64,000 bases of DNA from Paenibacillus ehimensis NBRC 15659 (GTDB lineage Bacteria; Bacillota; Bacilli; Paenibacillales; NBRC-103111), in NCBI RefSeq assembly GCF_004000785.1, contig NZ_BILX01000008.1, forward strand, positions 62,001 to 126,000, read 5' to 3'. Shown piece after piece: positions 29,675 to 38,703 of the stretch. A program made the translations under genes and the position numbers. Under the pieces are notes generated by a model that made no database searches, was not told the DNA's origin, and was given only the letters and a program-made list of their open reading frames with translations. The stretch's first letter is position 1. Each line of letters begins with the position of its first letter.

Positions 29675-30556
29675 CTATTTGAGGGAACCTACCAAGACAC
29701 CTTTTTCAAAATACTTTTGGAAAAACGGATACATCACGATAAGCGGCAGACTTGAGATGACGATTGCCGCATATTTAATAATCTCGGACAATCGCTTCAT
29801 CTCCGCCATGGCAAGCTGATCGCCAATCATCCCCGGATCAACCTGATTCTGGATCAGAATAGAGCGGAGCACGAGCTGCAGCGGATGCAGCTTCGCATTA
29901 TCGAGATAGATCATGGCGTCGAAATACGAATTCCATTGGCCGACAAAAGCGTAAAGCGCCAGTACGAAAATAATCGGTTTGGAGAGCGGCAGAACAATGC
30001 GGGCAAAAATTTTCATTTCGGAGGCGCCATCCACATTTGCCGCTTCTTTCAGCTCGTGGGGCACGCCTTTGAAGAAGGTTCGGGACAAAATAATGTTCCA
30101 AACGTTCACCGCGCCGGGAAGGAGTACCGCCCAAATGGTATCGATCATCCCCAATTTTTTGACAAGAAGATAGGTAGGCACCAGTCCTCCGCCAAAGAAC
30201 AGCGTGATGAGAAAAAGCGTCATAATAAATCTGCGCCCTTTTAAGCGGCCATCCGCCAAAGCATATCCCGCAAAGATGGACACCAGGACGGTTATAGCGG
30301 CAAAAGCGGCCGAGTACACCACTGCGTTTCCAAAGCCTCGAACCATCGCCGGGTTAGTCAAAATCTTCTCGTACCCGTCCAAGGTCCAATCCGAGACATT
30401 AAAGGATAGCCCCCGGCTAAGCAGAACGGAAGGGTCCATAAAGGAGGCCACGACGATGTACAGCAGCGGCACAACCACAACCAGGACGGCCAATGTCAGG
30501 CAAACGGCGATCAGGACCAGCAAATAGCGATCCAGTCTGGAATGTTTGATGGGCAT
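29675..30556 (-). CDS. ABC permease (LplC/YtcP type)
   Basis: 293 residues from ATG 30556, with GAAAGGAG ahead of it; an upstream in-frame ATG would overlap the previous gene. Six helices and the EAA loop EAANVDGASEMKIFARIVLP. It ends GVLVGSLKG-like (KGVLVGSLK), which is the typical C-terminus of this group. Second permease of the fructan importer. Confidence 0.94.
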   Translation of the reverse strand: MPIKHSRLDRYLLVLIAVCLTLAVLVVVVPLLYIVVASFMDPSVLLSRGLSFNVSDWTLDGYEKILTNPAMVRGFGNAVVYSAAFAAITVLVSIFAGYALADGRLKGRRFIMTLFLITLFFGGGLVPTYLLVKKLGMIDTIWAVLLPGAVNVWNIILSRTFFKGVPHELKEAANVDGASEMKIFARIVLPLSKPIIFVLALYAFVGQWNSYFDAMIYLDNAKLHPLQLVLRSILIQNQVDPGMIGDQLAMAEMKRLSEIIKYAAIVISSLPLIVMYPFFQKYFEKGVLVGSLK

Positions 30557-30572
30557 GATGGTGCTCCTTTCT

Positions 30573-31478
30573 TCAGTAAAGTCCTTCGCCCTCATTCAGC
30601 TTCTTGACGACAATGTTTACGGTAACGAGCAGGACGACATTGATCACCGAATTGAACAGCCCTACGGCGGCGGAATACGAATAGTCCCCTGCCTGTAATC
30701 CGATTTTGTAGACATAGGTCGGAATAATCTCCGAGGTTGGCAGATTCATAGCCGTTTGCATTAAGTAAGCCTTTTCAAATCCGATTGACATAATCCCGCC
30801 GGCAGCCAAAATGAAGACGATAGCCATAATCGGACGGACGGTTGGAAGGTCGATATGTCGAATTCGCTGGATCAGATTTGCTCCGTCAAGGCTGGCCGCA
30901 TTATGCAGCTCGGGGTCAACGTTCGCCAGCGCGGCCACATAGATAATGGATGCCCAGCCGGCCCCGGTCCAAATATCGGACAAAATATAGATCCACCTAA
31001 AGTACTCGGGACGGGACATAAACATGACCGGTTCGCCCGTCATCCAGACAAGCAGTTGGTTAATGGGTCCTGTCGGCGATAGGAAAATAAACAGCATCCC
31101 GACGATGACAACGACGGAGATGAAGTTGGGCGCGTACAAAAATAATTGAATATTCTTCTTTACGCCTGCTCTGCGCACCTGATTTAACATGAGCGCCAGC
31201 AAAATCGGTACGGGAAAGCCGAGAAGAAGACCGTACACACTTAGCTTGAGTGTGTTTATGAGAATCACTTCAAAATTCGGTGCGGACAGAACCTTTTCGA
31301 AATGCTTCAATCCGACCCATTCGCTTCCCATAATCCCTTTGATCGGGCTGAAATTCTTGAACGCAATAACGGCTCCGTACATAGGACCGTACTTGAAGAT
31401 CAGGGTTAATATAAGAGCCGGCGCAAGCAGTATGTAATGAAAATAATGCTTTTTCAAATAGCCAAGTGCATGGTGCAT
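30573..31478 (-). CDS. ABC permease (LplB/YteP type)
   Basis: 301 residues, six helices, starting MHHALGYLKKHYFHYILL as in LplB-type permeases, with EAA-type loop HNAASLDGANLIQRIRHIDL. First gene of the leftward fructan operon; GGAGGG lies before the ATG at 31478. No ATPase gene in the locus, so a shared MsmX-like subunit must energise it. Confidence 0.94.
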   Translation of the reverse strand: MHHALGYLKKHYFHYILLAPALILTLIFKYGPMYGAVIAFKNFSPIKGIMGSEWVGLKHFEKVLSAPNFEVILINTLKLSVYGLLLGFPVPILLALMLNQVRRAGVKKNIQLFLYAPNFISVVVIVGMLFIFLSPTGPINQLLVWMTGEPVMFMSRPEYFRWIYILSDIWTGAGWASIIYVAALANVDPELHNAASLDGANLIQRIRHIDLPTVRPIMAIVFILAAGGIMSIGFEKAYLMQTAMNLPTSEIIPTYVYKIGLQAGDYSYSAAVGLFNSVINVVLLVTVNIVVKKLNEGEGLY

Positions 31479-31668
31479 TTCTTACCCTCCGTCCCTCCTT
31501 AAAGTTTACATTTGCCAACCGTAAAGGCTTTCATCAACATCGTTCCATTCCCTCCGCTTCCCTATCCATTTACAATTTAGCACTTCATTTCGTCAGAAGT
31601 CAATACAAAATGTAAATTAATATTAGTCAATTTGATTACAAATTTGTGTGAATTTCATATGTTTTAAC

Positions 31669-31685
31669 TTTACATTTGCACAAAT
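31669..31685 (-). promoter_or_regulatory. Candidate operator copy 1
   Basis: TTTACATTTGCACAAAT; its reverse complement matches the site at 31827-31843 at 16 of 17 bases. It lies upstream of the importer promoter. Confidence 0.5.
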
Positions 31686-31826
31686 CGAATCCTTGAAGAT
31701 CGTTTAAGAGCTATTATTTTATGGGAATGCCGATTCAAAAGAGACGTTCTTGCCTATTCATCTGCTACTATAATCAGTTAAAAATGCATATTAATAAAAA
31801 TATAGGAAATTATTAAATGCAAATTT

Positions 31827-31843
31827 ATTTGTGCATTTGTAAA
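31827..31843 (+). promoter_or_regulatory. Candidate operator copy 2
   Basis: ATTTGTGCATTTGTAAA, about 75 bases before the regulator's start codon, suggesting autoregulation together with control of the divergent operon through DNA looping. Confidence 0.5.
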
Positions 31844-31915
31844 CTCATGTTGCTATTTTTCACAAACTATTATAAATTGGAAGGAGATCTGTAGAGAGAA
31901 ACTTGAGGTGAAATA

Positions 31916-32953
31916 ATGACGAAGGAACGCGTGACCATACAAGACATCGCCGATGCGCTGGGCATTTCGCGCAACACCGCCTCCAAGGCGTTGAACGGAA
32001 GCAAAAGCATTCCGGAGGAGACTCGCAACAAGGTCATTAAGAAAGCGATAGAGTTAAAATATAAACAGTTTGCGTATATGGAAAGCGAAAGCAAGTTGTC
32101 CAAAAAATCGGGGAACATCGCGCTTTTAACGGAAAACCTGCCGAATACTTCCCATTTCGGGTCCGCCCTGATCAGCGGACTGGAGGAGCGGATCAGCAGC
32201 GAAGGCTATAATCTGTCCATTCACATCGTCAGAGACATTGAGCGCAGCACCTTGTCGTTGCCTAACAATTTCGATGCCGCTAATGTGGACGGGATTATTT
32301 GTATCGAGCTGTTTGATATGGAATACAGCAAGCTCATTACAGGTCTCGGTATTCCTACCCTATTTGTCGACTGCTCCGCCTCCATCTGTTATTCCGACTT
32401 TCAAGCCGATGTTCTGCTGATGGAGAATGAACACAGTACTTATCAGCTTACCAAGAGGCTTATTGACGGCGGCTACAGAAGCTTTGGTTTTATCGGAAAC
32501 TACTCCCACTGCCGAAGCTTTAACGAAAGATGGACGGGCTTTAACCGGGCGCTTGCCGAAGCCAGGATCAACCTCGACCTCTCCCAATGCCTCGTCGATG
32601 ATGACTGCCTTTTCTCGCGGCCCGGCTGGATGGATGAGCGAGTCAGCAAAATGAACGAGCTTCCCGCAGCTTTTGTTTGCGCCAACGATTACCTTGCCGC
32701 AAATTTTATGAAAGCGCTTCGGAACCGGAACATTCATGTCCCCCGGGATGTTGTTATTTGCGGCTTTGACAATGGGCCGGAATCTGTCCTTGTCGAGCCT
32801 CATCTGACAACCGTCCACATTTACAGCAGTGAAATGGGCATTAAAGGTGCGGAGATGCTTCTCTCCCGCATTCACGATCCCAAACAGCCTTACCAGGTTT
32901 CCCATATCTACACAAAACCTATTATCAGGGAATCTACGCCGAATATCAGTTAA
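31916..32953 (+). CDS. LacI-family regulator of the fructan locus
   Basis: 345 residues. N-terminal helix-turn-helix TIQDIADALGISRNTASKAL (about 6-25) and hinge, followed by a periplasmic-binding-protein-like sugar domain with FVCANDYLAANFMKAL and DVVICGFDNGPES, as in LacI/GalR proteins. It starts at ATG 31916 behind GAGGTGAAATA. Divergent to the importer-GH32-fructokinase operon, so it most likely represses it in the absence of fructan breakdown products. The effector is not deducible. Confidence 0.94.
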   Translation: MTKERVTIQDIADALGISRNTASKALNGSKSIPEETRNKVIKKAIELKYKQFAYMESESKLSKKSGNIALLTENLPNTSHFGSALISGLEERISSEGYNLSIHIVRDIERSTLSLPNNFDAANVDGIICIELFDMEYSKLITGLGIPTLFVDCSASICYSDFQADVLLMENEHSTYQLTKRLIDGGYRSFGFIGNYSHCRSFNERWTGFNRALAEARINLDLSQCLVDDDCLFSRPGWMDERVSKMNELPAAFVCANDYLAANFMKALRNRNIHVPRDVVICGFDNGPESVLVEPHLTTVHIYSSEMGIKGAEMLLSRIHDPKQPYQVSHIYTKPIIRESTPNIS

Positions 32954-33084
32954 TCTCTTCAATTCGGAACTAGTCCTATGGTTTGCGTAGCATAGCCCTG
33001 ACTGAAGATAATCTCGCAGGATGACAAGAAGCACGGAGTATAGAGACGTTACGCCAAAAGACTCGGACCCGTACTGTTAGAGAA

Positions 33085-33125
33085 ACCGACCTCTCTTACT
33101 TTCAAGAAAGGTCGGCGTTTTTTAT
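33085..33125 (+). terminator. Rho-independent terminator of the LacI gene
   Basis: ACCGACCT (33085-33092) pairs with AGGTCGG (33109-33115), followed by CGTTTTTTAT. Confidence 0.85.
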
Positions 33126-33259
33126 AATAATTAAGAGGTCCCTTTAACAAGCTGGCCGAGGGCTTCATTAATCGGAGTACCGGCGGCTCAGCAATTTTGC
33201 CACGCCTACCTCGACTGCTCCTAATCCTATATATTCAATTCAGCGAAATCCCCCATATA

Positions 33260-34056
33260 AAATCCCTTTATCATCTAATACTACTTCAGCCGTGTTTTCC
33301 ACCCTGCAAATCGGCCATTTGCTACGTAAGGCTGGTATTTCCAAATCATTCGGTTATTCCAGCTTGGCCGTGTTTCAAAATCTGTTTTCACTCGTCTTCG
33401 AGGGCCGGAACTGGTTTCGTCAGAAAGTCGCTCCCCCGCAAAGATGTTGTCTACCGTTTTCTCAATCAGGCTTCTTTTAACTGGCGGAAGTTTCTTCACC
33501 GCTTTGCTTTGAAAATCGTTTTGCACTTCGAGTCGCTCATTTCGTCTTCGCGCACGCGTGTCTTCATCGTCGACGATTCCGTCTTAAGCCGTAACCGCAG
33601 CAAGAAAGCCGAGCTCTTAGCCCGCGTGTTCGACCATACAACCGGCCGCTTTACCAAGGGCTTCAATATTGTTCGGATTCACGGCATGAGGTGGAGTATT
33701 GAGACATTTTTCAAATTCACAAAAAGTTATCTTAAGCTCGGCACCGAGTTTCAGGGCCGTTCCTTCGACATGCTCATCAGCCATACAACGGTTGTATTCA
33801 GCCGCTACTTGGTGATGGAATTCGACCGCCGGCAGAGAACGACCCCAAGTCGTTGGGTGGTTTATTTTTCCTATTTGCCGACGAAGTGCGTGGCCTAGAT
33901 TACCAAACCGCGTTGCAGCAATTGATAACGTTATTTCTTCCGATGGCTGAAGCCAAGACGATAAAGGATAAATCAACTGTTTTTTGTCAACTCCGCGAGT
34001 GGATCTCCGGTTTGCCCAGCTATATCAAAGGTTTGCTCAACCAAAAGTTGAGTTAA
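33260..34056 (+). pseudogene. Decayed IS4-type transposase
   Basis: Pieces of one DDE transposase in alternating frames. The N-terminal piece (about 33285-33420) has STLQIGHLLRKAGISKSFGY. The next frame carries KDVVYRFLNQASFNWRKFLH and the first catalytic Asp in VFIVDDSVLSRNRSKK. After FDHTTGRFTKGFN the reading jumps straight to MRWSIETFFKFTKSYL, so the central part of the DDE domain, including the second Asp, is deleted. A third piece (33853-34056) has the C-terminal tail ending in LPSYIKGLLNQ. At least two frameshifts plus the deletion make it inactive. Terminal repeats were not identified. Confidence 0.8.
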
Positions 34057-34102
34057 TAACAATCGTAAGCGTCTATATTTTTGAATAAAGTAAATAAAAA
34101 GA

Positions 34103-34135
34103 AAGACGTACTAAAATGAAAATTGAGTACGTCTT
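34103..34135 (-). terminator. Perfect hairpin, likely terminator of the ABC exporter operon
   Basis: AAGACGTACT (34103-34112) and AGTACGTCTT (34126-34135) pair perfectly; leftward it is followed by TCTTTTTATTTAC. It lies 130 bases after the exporter stop codon and also next to the decayed transposase. Confidence 0.65.
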
Positions 34136-34268
34136 CGCTGTATTGTAAATGTATATTTATACATTATTACGTATATTTTCAATAACCTTGCTATTTTCTC
34201 TCACGTTTCATGCGATTTTTCTCAATCATCATGCACACACCCATTTACCGAAGCGCATCTTCGCTCCC

Positions 34269-36383
34269 TTACCTCGCCTTCGGCACCAGCTTCTGTTCCT
34301 TGTACTGAAGCTCGAACAGTCGGTAATAGTACCCCCGCTGCGCGAGAAGCTGGTAATGGTTTCCGGTCTCGCGGACCTTGCCCTTATGCATGACGATGAT
34401 CTGATCAGCATGCTGAATCGTCGACAACCGGTGGGCTACGATCAGCGTTGTCCGGCCTTCCGAAATGTTCATCAGCGCGTCCTGCACGATAAGCTCGGTC
34501 TCCGTATCGATGTTCGACGTTGCCTCGTCGAGAATGAGAATCTGCGGCCGGAACGCGATGGCGCGGGCGAACGACAGCAGCTGCCGCTGACCGAGCGATA
34601 GATTGATGCCGCGCTCGCCGAGCAGCGTCTTGTAGCCGCCGGGCAGGCCGCGGACAAATTCGTCCATATGCACCATCCGGGCCGCGGCAACGACCTGCTC
34701 ATCCGTAATCTCCGGGTTGTTCAGCCGGATATTCGAAGCGATGTCTCCGGTGAACAGGAACACGTCCTGCTGGACGATACCGATGTAATGGCGCAGGTCG
34801 TCCAGCGGGATGTCGCGGATATCGATGCCGTCGAGCTTGATGCTGCCTTTTTGAATGTCGTAAAAGCGGTTGATCAATTGGATGATCGAGCTTTTGCCCG
34901 CTCCGGTCGCGCCGACAAACGCCACCGTCTGCCCCAGCTGGATCGTGAAGCTGACATCCTTCAGCACCCAATCTTCTCCGTTATAGGCGAACCATACGTT
35001 CTCGAACGCGATTTCGCCGCGGATTTCCTTCGGCAGCGGCTTCGGCTGCTCCGGGTCGACGATCGCCGGCTTCTCGCCGAGCGTCTCGAAGATGCGCTCC
35101 GCGCCGACCATCGCCGTCTGAATCTGGTTGTACTTCTCCGCCAAGCTCTGCAGCGGCTGGAAAAACTGCCGCACGTAATGCGTAAAGGCATACACCACCC
35201 CGAAGGTCAGGCCGCCGTCGATGACGCTGGCGCCGCCGTACCAGAGAAGCAGTGCGATAGCGAAATTGCCGAGGAACCCGATCGCCGGCTGGAAGATCGA
35301 GTTGATGACCGTTCCCCGCATGCCTGCCCGGTAATATTCCGTATTGTGATGATCGAACTGCTCCCACTGCCGCTCTTCGCGGATAAACAGTTGCGTAATC
35401 CGGATGCCGGACAAGTTTTCCGCCAGAAACGAATTGAGCCGCGACAGAATCACCCGCGATTTCCGCTGAGCGTCCCGGATAACCGACCGGTACCAGAACG
35501 TCAGCACGGCCAGAAACGGCAGCACCGCAAACGACAGCAGCGCCAGCTTGACGCTGAGCTGAAGCATGACGGCGACGATGCCGATCAGCACGATGACGTC
35601 TTTGATCAAGTTGACGACGACCTGCGAATACAGTTGGTTGAGCGACTCCGTATCCTGCGTGACGCGGACGACCAGCCTTCCGACGGGATTGCGGTCGAAG
35701 TAAGACATCGACATACGGCTTAAATGCTGAAACAGCTGCTGCCGGATATTGAAAATGATCGTCTGCCCCGTGTACTGCAGCAGATTGCTTTGCAGATAGC
35801 TGAGCAGCGCCGCGATGACAACCGCGCTAAGGAAAGCGGCGCCCAGCCAGAGGAATCCGGCGTAATCCTGCTTGCGGAACGCTTCCAGCGCGGCAGTGTC
35901 CAGCGGTTCGGCGGCGAACGTCTGTCCCCCGGCGCGTAGCTCGGCCTTGCCGCCCGCTTCCGCTACGGTCGCCTGCTCCGGCTGCTTGGCGATCCAGCCG
36001 GCAATGAGCCAGTCTTTGCCGTCGACCCGGACAACCTGGGCTTGCCGCATGCCAAGCTCCGGCTCGCGGGCCGCCCGTTCGGCTTCATCCGGTTCGAGCC
36101 GGACGTAGGCCCTGCCGTTCCACTCCGTCACATCTCCGTAGCTCCGAAGACGGTCGGACTGAGACGCTACCGCCGACAGCATCGGCTTGTGCAGTCCGTT
36201 GATATGGCCGTCGATCGCCACCTTAATCAGATAAGGACGCGCCAAGTCGGCGACGACGATCAGGAAGGCCAGAACGACGCAGAGCGCGATCATCCGCCAA
36301 TAAGGCTTGGCGTAGGACAGCAGCTTCGTCAGCAGCTGCGTATCCTTCATCGTCTTCACGGTTTTCTCCGCGTGTATATTCAT
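34269..36383 (-). CDS. ABC exporter half-transporter, BmrD/YheH-like
   Basis: 704 residues: a six-helix exporter domain and one ATPase. Motifs: Walker A GATGAGKSS, signature LSLGQRQLL, Walker B with catalytic Glu in ILILDEATS, and H-loop VAHRLST. About 100 extra residues (about 60-160) lie between the first two helices and would face outside; such an insertion is also seen in B. subtilis BmrD. Together with the 602-residue partner it should form a heterodimeric multidrug exporter with one canonical ATP site. Its start overlaps the partner's stop by 4 bases (coupled translation). Confidence 0.92.
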   Translation of the reverse strand: MNIHAEKTVKTMKDTQLLTKLLSYAKPYWRMIALCVVLAFLIVVADLARPYLIKVAIDGHINGLHKPMLSAVASQSDRLRSYGDVTEWNGRAYVRLEPDEAERAAREPELGMRQAQVVRVDGKDWLIAGWIAKQPEQATVAEAGGKAELRAGGQTFAAEPLDTAALEAFRKQDYAGFLWLGAAFLSAVVIAALLSYLQSNLLQYTGQTIIFNIRQQLFQHLSRMSMSYFDRNPVGRLVVRVTQDTESLNQLYSQVVVNLIKDVIVLIGIVAVMLQLSVKLALLSFAVLPFLAVLTFWYRSVIRDAQRKSRVILSRLNSFLAENLSGIRITQLFIREERQWEQFDHHNTEYYRAGMRGTVINSIFQPAIGFLGNFAIALLLWYGGASVIDGGLTFGVVYAFTHYVRQFFQPLQSLAEKYNQIQTAMVGAERIFETLGEKPAIVDPEQPKPLPKEIRGEIAFENVWFAYNGEDWVLKDVSFTIQLGQTVAFVGATGAGKSSIIQLINRFYDIQKGSIKLDGIDIRDIPLDDLRHYIGIVQQDVFLFTGDIASNIRLNNPEITDEQVVAAARMVHMDEFVRGLPGGYKTLLGERGINLSLGQRQLLSFARAIAFRPQILILDEATSNIDTETELIVQDALMNISEGRTTLIVAHRLSTIQHADQIIVMHKGKVRETGNHYQLLAQRGYYYRLFELQYKEQKLVPKAR

Positions 36384-38188
36384 GCGCCCGCCCCTCCCCG
36401 CATCAGCCGCGAAGCGGCAGCATCCTGCTCCTGTCCGTCTTCCCGTTCGGCCTCCTGATCCAACAGCTGTTTATGATACATGTCGGCATAAATTCCGTTT
36501 ACGGCCAGCAATTGCTCGTGATTGCCGCGCTCGACGATGCGGCCTTCGTCCATGACGACGATTTGGTCGGCGCTTTGCACCGACGAAATCCGGTGCCCGA
36601 TAATGATCGTCGTGCGCCGGTTCATCACGGATTTGAGCCCTTCGAGGATCAAATCCTCCGTGATCGTATCGACCGCGGACAAACTGTCGTCGAAAATCAG
36701 CACCGACGGTTTCTTGATGACGGCCCTCGCGATGCTTACCCGCTGGCGCTGGCCGCCCGAAAGCGAAATACCGCGCTCGCCGAGCGCCGTATCGAACTGG
36801 TTCGGAAATTCGACGATATTTTCGTAGACTTGGGCGATTTTGGCCGCCTCGACGACCTGCTCGTCGCTGTACGGCTTCGGATCGAACCCGATGTTGTCCC
36901 GGATCGTAGACGAGAACAGAAACTGGTCCTGCGGCACGATGCCGATCTGGCCGCGCAGCGTGCGCAGCGGAATTTCGTGGATGTCATGCCCGTCGATAAA
37001 CACCGTCCCTTTCGGCGGGTTGTACAGCCGGACAAGCAGATGCACCAGCGTGCTTTTGCCGCTGCCGACCCGGCCCACGATGGCGAGACTGGAGCCCTTC
37101 GGCACCTTGAGCGAAACGTTTCGCAGCGACGGCCGTTTCGCTTCCGGATAAGCGAACGTCAAATCCCGGATATCGATCTCGCCTTCGATCGTCTCAATCT
37201 CCGGCTTCGCCATCACGTCGTCCACCACGTCCGGCTGCGTATTGAAAATTTCCAGCAGCCGCAGCTCCGAAGCCTTCCCGCGCTGAAGCAAATTGACGAC
37301 CCGCCCCAAGCTTTCGATCGGTCCCATGAGCAGCGACAAATAAGTATTGAAAGCGACGAATTCACCGAGCGTAATGATGTCCTTCAATACCATCATGCCG
37401 CCGAGCACGACCGAAACGAGAAAGCTGAACCCAACAATCCCGGCACTGAGGGCCCCGAATAACGAGTTCGAGCGCACGTACCGCCGGTTCATTTCGACGG
37501 CCCGCCGGTTGTCCCGGGTGAACAGCTCCCGCTCCGCTTTTTCCTGTACGAAAGCTTTCACGACCCGGATGCCTGCGGTAAACTCCTGCACGCGGCTCGT
37601 CAAATCGGAGATGGCGGATTGCATATCCGCCGACTGCTGCATGATCCGCTTGTTGAACCGGTAAGCGAGCAGGCTCAGCAGCGGCAGCGGCAGCATCGTC
37701 AGGAGCGTGAGCCAAGGATTGACCGAGCTCGTCATGGCCGCAACGGATACGACGATCAGAAACACCGCTTCCATCACGTTGAAATACCCCTGCATCGTCA
37801 CCTCGCGGATGACCCCGACATCGCTGATCGCATGCGACATCAAGTCGCCGATCCGCTGATTGTTGAAATATTGCGCCGACAGCTTCTCCCAGTGGACGAA
37901 CAGCTCGCCGCGCACCCGCATCTCCAGTTGACGCGACAGCCGAAACAAATAAATACGGGAGACGGACCGGAAGAAAGCGATCCCAAACCCTGCGGCAATC
38001 ATCCAGACGCCGAAACGGACCGCCTGATCGTAGGTCAGCCCTCCCGCTTGGAGGCTGTCCGTAAACCGTCCGAGCAGCCAGGGAATGATCAGCTGCAGGA
38101 TGGACGATATGGACAATAATGCAAAGCCCATTAGGTAAGGCAGACGGTTCCGCTTGATATGAGACCAGAATATATTGTTATTCTCCAT
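36380..38188 (-). CDS. ABC exporter half-transporter, BmrC/YheI-like
   Basis: 602 residues, six-helix domain plus ATPase. Walker A GRVGSGKST, signature LSGGQRQR, and Walker B ending LIFDDSLSAVD: the catalytic Glu is replaced by Asp, as in the degenerate subunit of heterodimeric exporters. H-loop GHRISS. It starts at 38188 behind GGAGG. Order (degenerate subunit first, longer subunit second) equals B. subtilis bmrC-bmrD. No clear bmrB-like leader ORF was found; instead a 107-residue unrelated gene precedes it. Confidence 0.92.
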   Translation of the reverse strand: MENNNIFWSHIKRNRLPYLMGFALLSISSILQLIIPWLLGRFTDSLQAGGLTYDQAVRFGVWMIAAGFGIAFFRSVSRIYLFRLSRQLEMRVRGELFVHWEKLSAQYFNNQRIGDLMSHAISDVGVIREVTMQGYFNVMEAVFLIVVSVAAMTSSVNPWLTLLTMLPLPLLSLLAYRFNKRIMQQSADMQSAISDLTSRVQEFTAGIRVVKAFVQEKAERELFTRDNRRAVEMNRRYVRSNSLFGALSAGIVGFSFLVSVVLGGMMVLKDIITLGEFVAFNTYLSLLMGPIESLGRVVNLLQRGKASELRLLEIFNTQPDVVDDVMAKPEIETIEGEIDIRDLTFAYPEAKRPSLRNVSLKVPKGSSLAIVGRVGSGKSTLVHLLVRLYNPPKGTVFIDGHDIHEIPLRTLRGQIGIVPQDQFLFSSTIRDNIGFDPKPYSDEQVVEAAKIAQVYENIVEFPNQFDTALGERGISLSGGQRQRVSIARAVIKKPSVLIFDDSLSAVDTITEDLILEGLKSVMNRRTTIIIGHRISSVQSADQIVVMDEGRIVERGNHEQLLAVNGIYADMYHKQLLDQEAEREDGQEQDAAASRLMRGGAGA

Positions 38189-38277
38189 CCGTTTTCCTCC
38201 GTCGCAATTGAAGACTATTGTAAGGGTACCGCGATCGGGAAGAAGAAGCCATGGATATGTTTATCTTAAAAAATGGA

Positions 38278-38601
38278 CTATTTGACTTTTTGGAATTGCC
38301 AAATATGAATTTTGGGGCACCCGCCCGGCACCCATTGTTCGAGTGGCGCCCATCGCTCGGGATCGGTCCCGTTCCACGCTCCCGGTTCAGCGGCATATTC
38401 GTCCTTGCGGGTACGCACTGCCCGCATGAAACGGTATTGTTCGTCGCTAAGCCCGCTCCACAGCTCCACGAACAGCCCCGGCTGATCCGCCCCCTCGTAC
38501 AGCTCCATCTGGGGGAAATCATCGCGCAGCCGCTGAGACCATGCCAAGTATTGAGGGCGATATGACGCATCAATTCGGTATTCGACAAAAACGATACACA
38601 T
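38278..38601 (-). CDS. Conserved-looking hypothetical protein, 107 residues
   Basis: Start at ATG 38601 (weak RBS; a GTG nine bases upstream is possible). The sequence begins CIVFVEYRIDASYRPQYLAW and has several aromatic residues, including WSGLSDEQYRFMRAVR. Size and pattern suggest an alpha/beta dimeric-barrel fold like monooxygenase/NIPSNAP-type small proteins, but I do not recognise a family. It is 89 bases upstream of the bmrC-like gene on the same strand and may be cotranscribed. Confidence 0.6.
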   Translation of the reverse strand: MCIVFVEYRIDASYRPQYLAWSQRLRDDFPQMELYEGADQPGLFVELWSGLSDEQYRFMRAVRTRKDEYAAEPGAWNGTDPERWAPLEQWVPGGCPKIHIWQFQKVK

Positions 38602-38703
38602 TTTTTTCACAGCCTTTGCTTTATTTTGGACAAGAAAATGATACACTAATAGTAATGGGCTAGAGTAGACTATTGAAAAATTAGACGTTCAGGAGGTTAG
38701 TCC

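Larger units (their letters stand above)
31479..31915. promoter_or_regulatory. Divergent control region of the fructan locus
   Basis: 437 AT-rich bases between the divergent LacI-type gene and the importer operon. A leftward sigma-A promoter fits TTGACT (31603-31598) and TAAATT (31579-31574), 18 bases apart. Copies of a TTTACATTTGC-like motif are at 31504-31514, 31606-31616 (leftward TTTACATTTTG, touching the -35 box), 31669-31685 and, inverted, 31827-31843. The last two share 16 of 17 bases as inverted copies (TTTACATTTGCACAAAT). These are candidate operators of the neighbouring LacI-family repressor. Confidence 0.6.

Noticed and set aside
34668-35723. 351-codon frame on the plus strand
   Set aside because: Antisense shadow of the BmrD-like gene; Arg/Asp-rich.
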